Assembly (NCBI RefSeq): GCF_003955665.1
Contig: NZ_RXHU01000022.1
Location: 169,421-233,420 of the forward strand
DNA length: 64,000 bases
DNA from: Paenibacillus whitsoniae
Lineage (GTDB): Bacteria > Bacillota > Bacilli > Paenibacillales > NBRC-103111
Direction: 5' to 3'
Shown: piece by piece, positions 55,929 to 64,000 of the stretch
Layout of the letters: each line of letters begins with the position of its first letter
Numbering within the stretch: position 1 is the first letter of the stretch
Notes under the pieces: generated by a model
Seen by the model: the letters and a program-made list of their open reading frames with translations, nothing else
Database searches by the model: none
Told to the model about the DNA's origin: nothing
Position numbers and translations under genes: made by a program

Positions 55929-58001
55929 TTAATTGGTTCGGAAAAATTCAACATTATCGATATCTGCCCATTGGCTGCTGCTGCTATTCGAGGCGAAAAA
56001 ACCGATGGTCGCTTGACCATTAGTCACGCTAATGCCGGAGATCGTCACCTGCGTCCATGTCGAAGTAACCGGAAAATTGGTTTGGCGAGTAGTCCCACCA
56101 TAGTCTTTCACTTCCATATAGTTACTAGTCTGACCGCCACTGCTCCTTAAATAAGCTCGCATCGTATATGTTCCGTTTTGCAGACCTGTAATGGTCTGGC
56201 CAACATAAGCTGTAGCTGGAGAGCTAATGCCAGCAAGACCGATGAAGTAGTTCCCTCCTCCAGGTGCACGCGTGATCCCGTCGTTAATACCATGAATGTG
56301 AATCCGATCTGGATAGTCTGCCCCATATGTCGTCCATCCGTTTACATTTGCCGTTTCAAATCCCCAGTTATTCGTGAGATTGTCATTCAGCGGCGTGGTC
56401 GAAGCTGTTTTGATAAATTCAACATTGTCAATATCCGCCCATTGGCTATCGCTTGTATTCGCAGTGTAAAAACCGATAGTTGCCTGTGCGTTTGTTACAC
56501 TAATACCAGAGATGGTTACCTGTGTCCAAGTTCCTGTAACGGGAAAATTAGTTTGCAGTGTAGCTCCACCATAGTCTTTCACTTCCATGTAGTTACTGGT
56601 CTGGCCGCCGCTGCTCCTCAAATACGCTCGCATTGTGTAGATACCGCTATCCAAACCAGTGATTGTCTGACCGATATAAGCAGTACCAGGAGAACTGGTT
56701 CCAGCAAGACCGATAAAGTAGTTTCCTCCCCCCGGTGCACGCGCAATACCGTCATTTAGCCCATGAATATGAATCCGGTTTGGATAATCTGCCCCATATG
56801 TCGTCCATCCGTTTACATTGGCCGTTTCAAATCCCCAATTATCGGCAAGATTCACGTTCGAGGGAGTACCTGCATTTCCCGTCCGCAAGTAAATGCCAGT
56901 ACTAGGAAAGTTGGCGGATGTGACTGCCATAACGCGAGTCGTATCAACAGCCATTAATGAATTCCAGTTGGAGAACTTCGTGTCCGATACAGGGAATACA
57001 TTATATAAATACCCCCATGTCGCTCCGTTATCGGAGCTGATCATCGTTCGCATCGAAGAATAACCGTCTCCTGTATTGGCGCTGGAATCGTCTGTTTGAA
57101 AGCTAGCCATTAATCTGCCGTCGCCCAGTTTGACGACAAACGGCGCTCCGGCTTTTTTCCCTGCATTCGTTGGAATAAACATGGTTTGCCGTGGGCCTGA
57201 CCAATCTACGCCATTGGAGGAAATTTTATATTTGATTCCAAATGGATGCCCGCTAATGTCCGTAGCTTCGAATACCACAATGTACCTGCCGTCTGCCATT
57301 TTTGTGAAAACCGGCATGCCGTCTCTGGAGTTATTAGCGACACCGTCGCTGACAACTGTCGCACTGCTCCAACCGCTTCCGCTCCATGTTTTCATCAATA
57401 TTTTCTGCTTTCCCGATGAACCGACAACGGCTGAGCTATCGTCCGCATACATGACGGTAATCGTGCTTCCCACATAACCGAGGAATGGCTCCCATACGCC
57501 ATTGAAGGAGCCTTCAGATTCGGTCGCTATTTGCCCGTTTCCCAGATCCGACCAGGTACTGCCCCCATCGCTGCTCTTGCGAACTTTCAAATAAGTGGTA
57601 TACGTGCTGCCAGAATGTATGACCACGCGATAAGCCAACCAAATGTCTCCATTGGTTAATAGAAGCATCTGACCATTGCCGACATCCCCATTCGCATCAG
57701 AAGCGGCTGTAATAGGCGTCCCCCATGTAAGGCCACCATCCGTGCTTTTCGCTACTTTAACCTTCGTAAAACCTCCGTCCGCATTTGTATCAAAGGAAAC
57801 TAGCATATTACCGCTGCTCACCTGAAGCATCCGCGGATACCAGACTCCACCTGAACCAGTAGTGTAAACTGTCGTGTTTGACGTTGGCCAAGCCATCCCG
57901 CTCGTTGCCGCTTGAGCCATATTAAATGGCATAATAAGCGTAGCCACCATCATCACAACCATCATGAATATCCCCAAGCGCAAACGACTTTTAGCTTTCA
58001 T
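55929..58001 (-). CDS. Secreted sialidase-like six-bladed propeller with two carbohydrate-binding modules
   Basis: 690 residues. Signal peptide to about residue 33 (MPFNMAQAATS). Residues about 35-375 form a BNR/Asp-box propeller (STDGGLTWG, SSDGGSTWSD, SSDNGATWGY), as in exo-glycosidases of the sialidase superfamily. Two near-identical CBM4/9-like modules follow (about 380-530 and 540-690), each starting NLxxNWGFETANVNGWTTYG and ending QWADIDNVEF. The catalytic arginine triad of true sialidases is not evident to me, so glycosidase specificity is open. Last gene of the importer operon. Confidence 0.82.
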   Translation of the reverse strand: MKAKSRLRLGIFMMVVMMVATLIMPFNMAQAATSGMAWPTSNTTVYTTGSGGVWYPRMLQVSSGNMLVSFDTNADGGFTKVKVAKSTDGGLTWGTPITAASDANGDVGNGQMLLLTNGDIWLAYRVVIHSGSTYTTYLKVRKSSDGGSTWSDLGNGQIATESEGSFNGVWEPFLGYVGSTITVMYADDSSAVVGSSGKQKILMKTWSGSGWSSATVVSDGVANNSRDGMPVFTKMADGRYIVVFEATDISGHPFGIKYKISSNGVDWSGPRQTMFIPTNAGKKAGAPFVVKLGDGRLMASFQTDDSSANTGDGYSSMRTMISSDNGATWGYLYNVFPVSDTKFSNWNSLMAVDTTRVMAVTSANFPSTGIYLRTGNAGTPSNVNLADNWGFETANVNGWTTYGADYPNRIHIHGLNDGIARAPGGGNYFIGLAGTSSPGTAYIGQTITGLDSGIYTMRAYLRSSGGQTSNYMEVKDYGGATLQTNFPVTGTWTQVTISGISVTNAQATIGFYTANTSDSQWADIDNVEFIKTASTTPLNDNLTNNWGFETANVNGWTTYGADYPDRIHIHGINDGITRAPGGGNYFIGLAGISSPATAYVGQTITGLQNGTYTMRAYLRSSGGQTSNYMEVKDYGGTTRQTNFPVTSTWTQVTISGISVTNGQATIGFFASNSSSSQWADIDNVEFFRTN

Positions 58002-58100
58002 CTTACCATTTCCTCCTTTGAAAAAATGTTAACCGAATAGCTTATTCATTGCGTGCTTGTGTTGGATCTAGGAGTAATCTAACGTCATTTAACTATGAAA

Positions 58101-60572
58101 TCACCTCCTTACTAAGGATAAATTGGTAAATAGCCAAGATGGCGACGCTGAACGAATACCGATTTTCCCATGCATCCACGCATTGGCATCTGTCCATTCC
58201 AGGGCAGGCTGCTTCGAATCGTTTACATATACCTTCATTGTCGCTCCATTTACGTCAACAGCGATATGTACGATTGATCCAGTTGCAAAACTGATCGGAG
58301 CTGAATCTACCTCATCCTGGTCATAATTCATTTTCTTCAAAATCATACGTCCGTTGCGGAAGGTGAGTTGATAGCCCATAAATGAATCCCTTACTTGCTC
58401 AGGAAATTCAGATTCGTTCGTGACACGAAACAAGAGCCCTGCCTCTTCAATCGAATCCGCAGTGGATTTCAAATCAACTTCCACTCGATAGTCCGTCCAT
58501 TCATCGCTGCCCGCATACATTTTGGCATCCGAGCCTTCCGTTTGTACGGCATAGCCTTCTTCATGCTTTACCCATTTGCCATACATATCTTCAGGCAATA
58601 TTTGATTAAACATGTTTGAAAGCTTTTCTGTCGGCAGTTCAGTGACTCTGTATATATCTAAAAAGCGGTAATTCAATTTTCCTTTGACTAGTTTTACTGT
58701 CAAAATATGCTCGCCTTGCGTTAGCTTTATTTGTCCTAAGTGCTTTTTAACCCACAGGTTTCCTTCGCTCTGACTATCATCTAGTACGAAACGTTGGGGC
58801 TTCCCATCCACTTGCAGTTCCACCACATTATCGTTACCGTCTTCCTTCAACATGGCATCGAAACCATAGATTCCGTCTGACTCCACATTAATCCTATAGG
58901 CGAGCCAATCGCCCTTTCCCATCATATTAACGGCATTACTGCCGTCTTCGCTCGATTGGATGGGAACACCATCGTCTTCACGCATTACAGATCCTTTAAC
59001 GGGATGCCCAACATGGAAACCTTGATCTTTTCCAGCCATATAATGGACCGCTTCAATACTTCCGGGAACCGGTTTGGCCGTCTCAAAGTCGCTGCTGCCG
59101 TCGGCTTCATTAGAAAATGCCGTGAATTCCAATGTCGGCTTCACATTTCGATAGGCATACCCGATTTTCCCCGATTTCGCAGTGATATCTGTAACAGTCA
59201 GCTTGTTCATTTGATCAAAATAGATTTTTGTGCTTCGAACATCACTTTCAACTCGAATGGTATGCAGTTTAGCGAAGTCCATCGATTGGGGAAGCTCAGC
59301 GATTGCAATCTGATTCTTCTTCCCATCCTTCATTTCCAACAAGGATATACTTCGCAACACGGGATCAACACGAACTGAGTTAAAATGATTGTCATCCGTG
59401 TAGGAAAAGATGATCTCGAAAGAGGCCTCCCCCTCCCGTGTATTCTCCATATTCATGCGAAAATTAAATTCAGCTGTAAACCGGTTCTTATCGGTAGATT
59501 TACTGCTCAACCACTTCGTTTCATCTGCTTTGACACGAACATCCCAGAGTCCCTTTTCCAGCGGTTTATTGACGCCATCATAGAAATCCGGCATTCGTGG
59601 AACCGGTTGAGGAAAATGAGTACCATCGCCAAGAACTCCCATTTTCTCACCGTTAAAAACGATTCGATCCATATTTAGCATACGAACCGGAGGCCCTTCC
59701 TTCGAATGACCAATTAAATTATGATAAAACATATAATAAGCATCGAGGTTGGGACCTATCACACTGGAACTGTGGCCGAGCCCATTAAAATTTTGTTTCG
59801 TGCTGATGACGATCGGGTTATTTTCCATCACCTTGTAGGTTCCGATTGGCGAGTCTGTCGCTACAGCGTAATTGATCCGATATCCTTTACTAAACACGTG
59901 ATTTCCTGTATACGTTATGAAATATTTGCCGTCGCGTTTAATAATCATTGACCCTTCGGTCCAATGACCCAAATAAGCGTTAAGCGTCTTTTCCGCAGTC
60001 ATGGTGTAGGGATCCGGCATTTCGTGTCCAATAATACCTTTATCGCTCGCATGGGTAAAATACCATTTACCGTCATCATCAATAAATACAGAACCATCAA
60101 TGGATAAGCCCAAATTTCCAGTTTGAATCGTGAACGGTCCAATCGGGCTCTCGCTGCGAAGCACATAATGGCCTTTTCCTGCAGGCGAGGTATACATATA
60201 GAAAAAACCATTCCAGTAAACGACTTCCGGTGCGTAAGCCCCTTCGGTCAGTGGCTCATCCGTAACTAGCCCCTCATATTTCCAATGAATCAAATCGCTT
60301 GAGCTCCAAGCTTTAATACCCACACGAAAATCCTTCGTACTGCAATATAAATAATAGAGTCCGTTATATCGCATCACGTAGGGATCGCCTATCCCGTAAT
60401 CAGGCCATTCCTGCTCAAGCGCCAATGAATTCTGATACGACTCCCCAAGCGTAGAATTCAACATAGGACCTCTTCTTTTTCCGCTAAATGACATTATAAT
60501 CACTATGGCTAATAGGCATAAGATACCTAACCCCATCAATATTCTTTTCGTTCGTATTCTGCGTTTTGTCAT
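58101..60572 (-). CDS. Membrane-anchored multidomain GH43 glycosidase
   Basis: 823 residues. N-terminal signal anchor (residues about 10-30). GH43 propeller about 55-345 with Asp63 (GIGDPYVM), Asp159 (LSIDGSVF) and acid Glu206 (HWTEGSMI). Then a beta-sandwich (about 350-500), a CBM6/35-like module (about 515-655) and a C-terminal LamG/DUF1080-like sandwich (about 665-823). It acts outside the cell and its products would be taken up by the importer encoded just upstream; its start overlaps the permease stop by 4 bases. Likely arabinosidase or xylosidase on a plant polysaccharide (inference). Confidence 0.87.
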   Translation of the reverse strand: MTKRRIRTKRILMGLGILCLLAIVIIMSFSGKRRGPMLNSTLGESYQNSLALEQEWPDYGIGDPYVMRYNGLYYLYCSTKDFRVGIKAWSSSDLIHWKYEGLVTDEPLTEGAYAPEVVYWNGFFYMYTSPAGKGHYVLRSESPIGPFTIQTGNLGLSIDGSVFIDDDGKWYFTHASDKGIIGHEMPDPYTMTAEKTLNAYLGHWTEGSMIIKRDGKYFITYTGNHVFSKGYRINYAVATDSPIGTYKVMENNPIVISTKQNFNGLGHSSSVIGPNLDAYYMFYHNLIGHSKEGPPVRMLNMDRIVFNGEKMGVLGDGTHFPQPVPRMPDFYDGVNKPLEKGLWDVRVKADETKWLSSKSTDKNRFTAEFNFRMNMENTREGEASFEIIFSYTDDNHFNSVRVDPVLRSISLLEMKDGKKNQIAIAELPQSMDFAKLHTIRVESDVRSTKIYFDQMNKLTVTDITAKSGKIGYAYRNVKPTLEFTAFSNEADGSSDFETAKPVPGSIEAVHYMAGKDQGFHVGHPVKGSVMREDDGVPIQSSEDGSNAVNMMGKGDWLAYRINVESDGIYGFDAMLKEDGNDNVVELQVDGKPQRFVLDDSQSEGNLWVKKHLGQIKLTQGEHILTVKLVKGKLNYRFLDIYRVTELPTEKLSNMFNQILPEDMYGKWVKHEEGYAVQTEGSDAKMYAGSDEWTDYRVEVDLKSTADSIEEAGLLFRVTNESEFPEQVRDSFMGYQLTFRNGRMILKKMNYDQDEVDSAPISFATGSIVHIAVDVNGATMKVYVNDSKQPALEWTDANAWMHGKIGIRSASPSWLFTNLSLVRR

Positions 60573-61405
60573 TTTAATCCACTGATGCTTAAGGATTCAA
60601 TAAAGTACCGCTGGCAGAAAAAAAACACGATAACAACCGGCACTAAGGCGATCAAGGCAGCAGCCATCATATTGGGATAGTTGGCTTGCGATATATAGTT
60701 AGCTTGCAAACTCGCAATAATAACTTGAATCGTTTGTTTTTCAGTCGAATGCAAATAGATCACCGGTCCAAGAAAATCATTCCATATCCCCATGAATCCA
60801 AGTGCAGCCTGTGCGGCAATGGCCGGCTTAACGATGGGAATCGCCACAGTGGCAAAGGTTCGGAAATAGCTCGCACCATCGATTTTGGATGCATCAATTA
60901 AGTCCGAAGGAATGCTCCCTTGCATGAATTGCCTGAAAAAAAAGATCGTCACGATATTGCCGAACAAGCCGGGTACAATGAGAGGAAGCAGCGTATCCAC
61001 CCAGTTCAAATAAGAAAAACCGATAAATTGAGGAATCATCACCACGGAGTAGGGAATCATCATCGTGCCGAGCAAACAAAGAAAAATAGTCTCTTTAAAC
61101 GGAAAATTAAATTTGGAAAACGCATAAGCAGCCATCGTGGAAACAAACAATCCCACGCTCAAAACACAAATCACAATAATAAGACTATTCATAAAGCCGG
61201 TTAGCAACGGGGCTTTATTCCAAACCTCCACAAAGTTAAGCCATGTAAATGGATCCGGTATCCATTTCGGCGGGAAATCAAACACATGCTCTTGCGTTTT
61301 AAATGCTGTCGAAACCGTCCATACAAATGGCGCCAGCATAATAAAAGAACCGAGAAACAGAATAACGTAGATCGTCACATTCATGGAACGCTCACTTCTA
61401 TTCAT
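60569..61405 (-). CDS. Sugar ABC transporter permease (MalG type)
   Basis: 278 residues from ATG 61405 (GGGAGG 7 bases upstream); a TTG one codon earlier is less likely. Six membrane segments; EAA loop IDASKIDGASYFRTFATVAIP near residues 180-200. Ends RYFIESLSISGLK, typical of CUT1 MalG-type permeases. Second permease of the right-hand importer. Confidence 0.92.
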   Translation of the reverse strand: MNRSERSMNVTIYVILFLGSFIMLAPFVWTVSTAFKTQEHVFDFPPKWIPDPFTWLNFVEVWNKAPLLTGFMNSLIIVICVLSVGLFVSTMAAYAFSKFNFPFKETIFLCLLGTMMIPYSVVMIPQFIGFSYLNWVDTLLPLIVPGLFGNIVTIFFFRQFMQGSIPSDLIDASKIDGASYFRTFATVAIPIVKPAIAAQAALGFMGIWNDFLGPVIYLHSTEKQTIQVIIASLQANYISQANYPNMMAAALIALVPVVIVFFFCQRYFIESLSISGLK

Positions 61406-61423
61406 CAAGCAGCCTCCCTTTCT

Positions 61424-62323
61424 CTAGTCGTTATATACCCAACGTTTGGATAATTTAAATTGAATTAGTGTGATGATGAAGATTAAGATACCTAATACCC
61501 AAGCGACCGCACTCGCGTAACCCATATTGAAATACTTAAAAGCTTCATTAAAGATATAGAAGACGATCGTTGCCCCACTGTATTCCGGTCCACCATCTGA
61601 AGCCATAATGTACACTTGGCTAAACGATTGGAAGGTACCGATAATCCCCATGACAATAACAAAGAAATGAATCGGTGAGAGTAACGGAAATGTAATATAA
61701 CGAAATAGATTCCAACGGTTCGCACCATCAACGGTTGCCGCCTCATAATAATCGGGAGCAATGGCTTGCAGCCCCGCCAAATATAAAACCATAGTTCTGC
61801 CAACTCCCCCCCATAAGCCCATAAGGATGAAAGAAGGCTTTACCCAATGAGGATCACCTAACCAATTAGGTCCCTGGATTCCAAATAAACTATAAATCCA
61901 ATCATTGATCAACCCATAATCATTATTCAAGATCCATTTCCATAGCAAAGAAACTGCAATAATTGGGGAAATGACAGGAATATAGTATATCGTTCTCAGG
62001 AAAGAAACACCTTTAAGTTTGCGATTCATCAGAATGGCAATAAAAAGAGAAAAGACCATTCCTATCGGTATTTCAATAAGTAAATATAAGGTGTTATACA
62101 ACGATTTATAAAACTTTTCATCTACTATCATTTCTTTATAATTTCCAGTACCATTCCATTGCGCAGGACTGACCATGTCCCAATCCATAAAACTTAACAC
62201 AAACGATGATACTAGAGGTGCAAGCCCAAAGATGATAAACCCGAGAACCGGAATAGCTACAAATAGGTACGACCATACGATTTCACGCCGTCTAAAACCT
62301 GGAATTTTCCTTGCCGTTATCAT
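61424..62323 (-). CDS. Sugar ABC transporter permease (MalF type)
   Basis: 299 residues from ATG 62323, with GGTGGG 6 bases upstream; in-frame upstream codons lack a site. Six membrane segments; EAA loop YEAATVDGANRWNLFRYITFP near residues 205-225. Pairs with the MalG-type permease 18 bases downstream. Confidence 0.9.
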   Translation of the reverse strand: MITARKIPGFRRREIVWSYLFVAIPVLGFIIFGLAPLVSSFVLSFMDWDMVSPAQWNGTGNYKEMIVDEKFYKSLYNTLYLLIEIPIGMVFSLFIAILMNRKLKGVSFLRTIYYIPVISPIIAVSLLWKWILNNDYGLINDWIYSLFGIQGPNWLGDPHWVKPSFILMGLWGGVGRTMVLYLAGLQAIAPDYYEAATVDGANRWNLFRYITFPLLSPIHFFVIVMGIIGTFQSFSQVYIMASDGGPEYSGATIVFYIFNEAFKYFNMGYASAVAWVLGILIFIITLIQFKLSKRWVYND

Positions 62324-62403
62324 ACTCATCCCACCTGTTTTAGGACGAAGGACGAAACTGGAAGCCATCGGCTTCTATTTTCGTCCTTCTGTATCCTTAT
62401 TTA

Positions 62404-63798
62404 TTATTTCTTATTTCCTTTATCGTAGAGTTCTTGAAGTTTAGGTTTCATTTCTTTCACCCATTCCTCAGCAGTTTGTTTCCCTTCCCATACGCGGCTT
62501 ACTTCTTGGTTAAAGGTATCGAGCCATTTCGTATCTACGGATCCTACAGCAATCGGCGGATGACCGTAATCTTCTATGATGTCTAAGAATACTTGACGAT
62601 TTGCCGGAGCCTTCTCCATCTTTAAGAACTCACCTTTCGCCATGTCGACCAGATTCGGAACCGCTTGACCCAGTTGGTAGTTTTCTTTCTGTGAGTCACG
62701 ATCTAGACTTAAATAAGCAGCCAAATTAAATGCATCTTCAGGGAATTTGGTTTTGCTGGAAATCACGAAACCGGCAGAGCCTAACCAAGTTGCCGTTTTC
62801 CCTGTTTTCGGACTTGCTGGCCATGCCGCAATGTCCCATCCGAAAGGCAGTTTCCAAAAACCAGGCTGATCCCATGGTCCCATTGGGAACATGCCTATTT
62901 TGCCTGCAACAAAGCGGGCATAGCCACCTTGCGCTTTTTCATCGGTTGGTGAAGGACTAACTTTATATTTCAATTTTAAATCAGCTACGAATTGTAAGGC
63001 TTCAATGAAAGCAGGCTCGTCAATTTTAATGGTTCCTGTATTGTAATCAATATAGTCGCCGCCGTTCGCCCATACGGCTGATTCCAATGAAAAACCGGCT
63101 ACCCCGAATACATCTGTCTTCCCATTTGCACCTTGTGTTGTGATTTTTTTGGCTGCTTCAATCATATCATTCCAAGTCCATTCGCCAGCTTTTGCACTTG
63201 GATATTTGACGCCCGCTTTATCAAACAGATCTTTGTTGTAAGCGAATGCCCATGGACCTACATCTTTAGGCAAACCGTACAGGCTTCCTTTTCCTAAAAC
63301 TTTACCATCGAAGCGATAACGGTCTAATCCCTTTTTCCACACATTTTTTTCATCAAAAGAGGCTGACTTTGCAATTAAATCATCCATCTTTAGTAGCGTT
63401 CCACTGCCAGCAAGCTTTTGAAACAGAGGCTCATTCGCATAGAAAACATCCGGCGCTTTACCCGAAGCAATTAAGGTTTCCAACTTTTGAGAATACTCAG
63501 CAGGTGGTACAATGGTATATTTCACTTTCTTTGTAGGATACTTCTGCATATAAGAATCAGTTAATTTTTGAAAAACAGCCTTTTCCGTATCGCCGCCCCA
63601 GCCCATAAAGGAAATCTCGGAATTCTCTGCAGGTTTGGCTGATGCAGCAGCAGTTGTAGGTGCTGCTTGGTCAGAAGGTTGCGTAGAGGATTTATCTGTC
63701 GATTGCATTGTGCTTTTTGAGCATCCCGTTACAACCATAGCAAAACTTAGCATTAGAGGTACAGAAAGCTTAGCCACCTTACTTTTCAATACGTTCAT
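62404..63798 (-). CDS. Sugar ABC transporter substrate-binding lipoprotein (CUT1)
   Basis: 464 residues. Lipobox VTGC with lipidated Cys26, then Ser/Thr/Gln-rich linker. Type 1 fold with EISFMGWGGDTEKAVFQKL and YSQKLETLIASGKAPDVFY, as in MalE/UgpB-type binders. First gene of an operon with two permeases, the GH43 anchor enzyme and the propeller protein. Confidence 0.92.
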   Translation of the reverse strand: MNVLKSKVAKLSVPLMLSFAMVVTGCSKSTMQSTDKSSTQPSDQAAPTTAAASAKPAENSEISFMGWGGDTEKAVFQKLTDSYMQKYPTKKVKYTIVPPAEYSQKLETLIASGKAPDVFYANEPLFQKLAGSGTLLKMDDLIAKSASFDEKNVWKKGLDRYRFDGKVLGKGSLYGLPKDVGPWAFAYNKDLFDKAGVKYPSAKAGEWTWNDMIEAAKKITTQGANGKTDVFGVAGFSLESAVWANGGDYIDYNTGTIKIDEPAFIEALQFVADLKLKYKVSPSPTDEKAQGGYARFVAGKIGMFPMGPWDQPGFWKLPFGWDIAAWPASPKTGKTATWLGSAGFVISSKTKFPEDAFNLAAYLSLDRDSQKENYQLGQAVPNLVDMAKGEFLKMEKAPANRQVFLDIIEDYGHPPIAVGSVDTKWLDTFNQEVSRVWEGKQTAEEWVKEMKPKLQELYDKGNKK

Positions 63799-64000
63799 TT
63801 AAACTCCCCCAAATCAGATTTTGGTTTAAAACGGCATAAATTTGAAAAGTATTGATAAGAATCAGCCAAACATTTAATTTGTTTTGTTTCAATTTAAATG
63901 TTTATATTCACATGCTAACCCAGTATAATCCATTTGTCAACGCTTTCTTTCATATATTATGTTTATTTCGGCGTAATATAGCTATAAAGCCTGTTTGTTA
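63799..64000 (-). other. Upstream region of the right-hand importer, cut by the window edge
   Basis: No gene. Bases 63899-64000 resemble 55752-55856, including the start of a similar terminator arm (GTTTGTTA at the edge), so a further copy of the terminator-promoter unit probably continues beyond the window. Confidence 0.6.
63912..63948 (-). promoter_or_regulatory. Promoter with cre-like box upstream of the importer
   Basis: -35 TTGACA (63935-63940), 17-base spacer, -10 TAGCAT (63912-63917). AGAAAGCGTTGACA (63935-63948) matches the cre consensus at 13 of 14 positions and covers the -35. Confidence 0.65.

Overview
The window looks like chromosome of a spore-forming, glycan-degrading Firmicute of the Paenibacillus type (inference). 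Supporting signs are strong AGGAGG ribosome binding sites with frequent GTG and TTG starts, LplA/B/C-type sugar ABC systems next to large membrane-bound AraC regulators, many secreted multidomain glycosidases, and a fossil of the sporulation sigma factor gene sigK.

Left region (1-33.6 kb) is mostly carbohydrate use on the minus strand. From the left it holds a cut AraC-type sensor regulator and its ABC importer. Next come an alpha/beta hydrolase, a truncated nitrilase and a GH38 alpha-mannosidase opposite an AraC regulator. A five-gene sugar cassette follows (class I aldolase, Gfo/Idh oxidoreductase, PfkB kinase, D-lyxose/mannose-type isomerase, DeoR repressor), then AraC and a GH2 beta-mannosidase. 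The block ends with an ABC importer, a 2,089-residue secreted GH99-like protein, a Gfo/Idh oxidoreductase, an SGNH esterase and their AraC sensor. GH38, GH2 beta-mannosidase and a GH99-like domain together suggest mannose-rich glycans as substrate (inference).

Middle region (33.8-52.6 kb) looks like organosulfur assimilation. A plus operon encodes a GldA-type dehydrogenase, an SsuA/C/B-like importer and an aminotransferase. A ten-gene minus operon encodes an NtaA-type flavin monooxygenase, acetyltransferase, amino-acid ABC importer, two further luciferase-like monooxygenases, DinB protein, second acetyltransferase and a MSOX-like oxidase. A second NtaA-type monooxygenase lies on the plus strand. 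A shared operator-like motif, ACC-N13-GGAAT(T/A)A or a close variant, precedes each unit and resembles the cysteine-regulator CymR box as I remember it. Between the two NtaA-type genes lies a graveyard: an argH pseudogene with an internal deletion and a short inversion, and an amidohydrolase tail. It also holds a promoter-operator-terminator unit that could be a small RNA or attenuated leader.

Right region (52.7-64 kb) starts with a 38-codon sigK 3' fragment that keeps its own terminator. It then holds minus-strand glycosidases (GH43, GH2, a sialidase-like propeller protein with duplicated binding modules, a multidomain GH43) and an ABC sugar importer. Two promoters here share about 90 bp of similar sequence, including a catabolite-repression (cre)-like box over the -35.

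No rRNA, tRNA, CRISPR array, transposase or integrase was seen. Family assignments rest on reading protein motifs; no database search was run.
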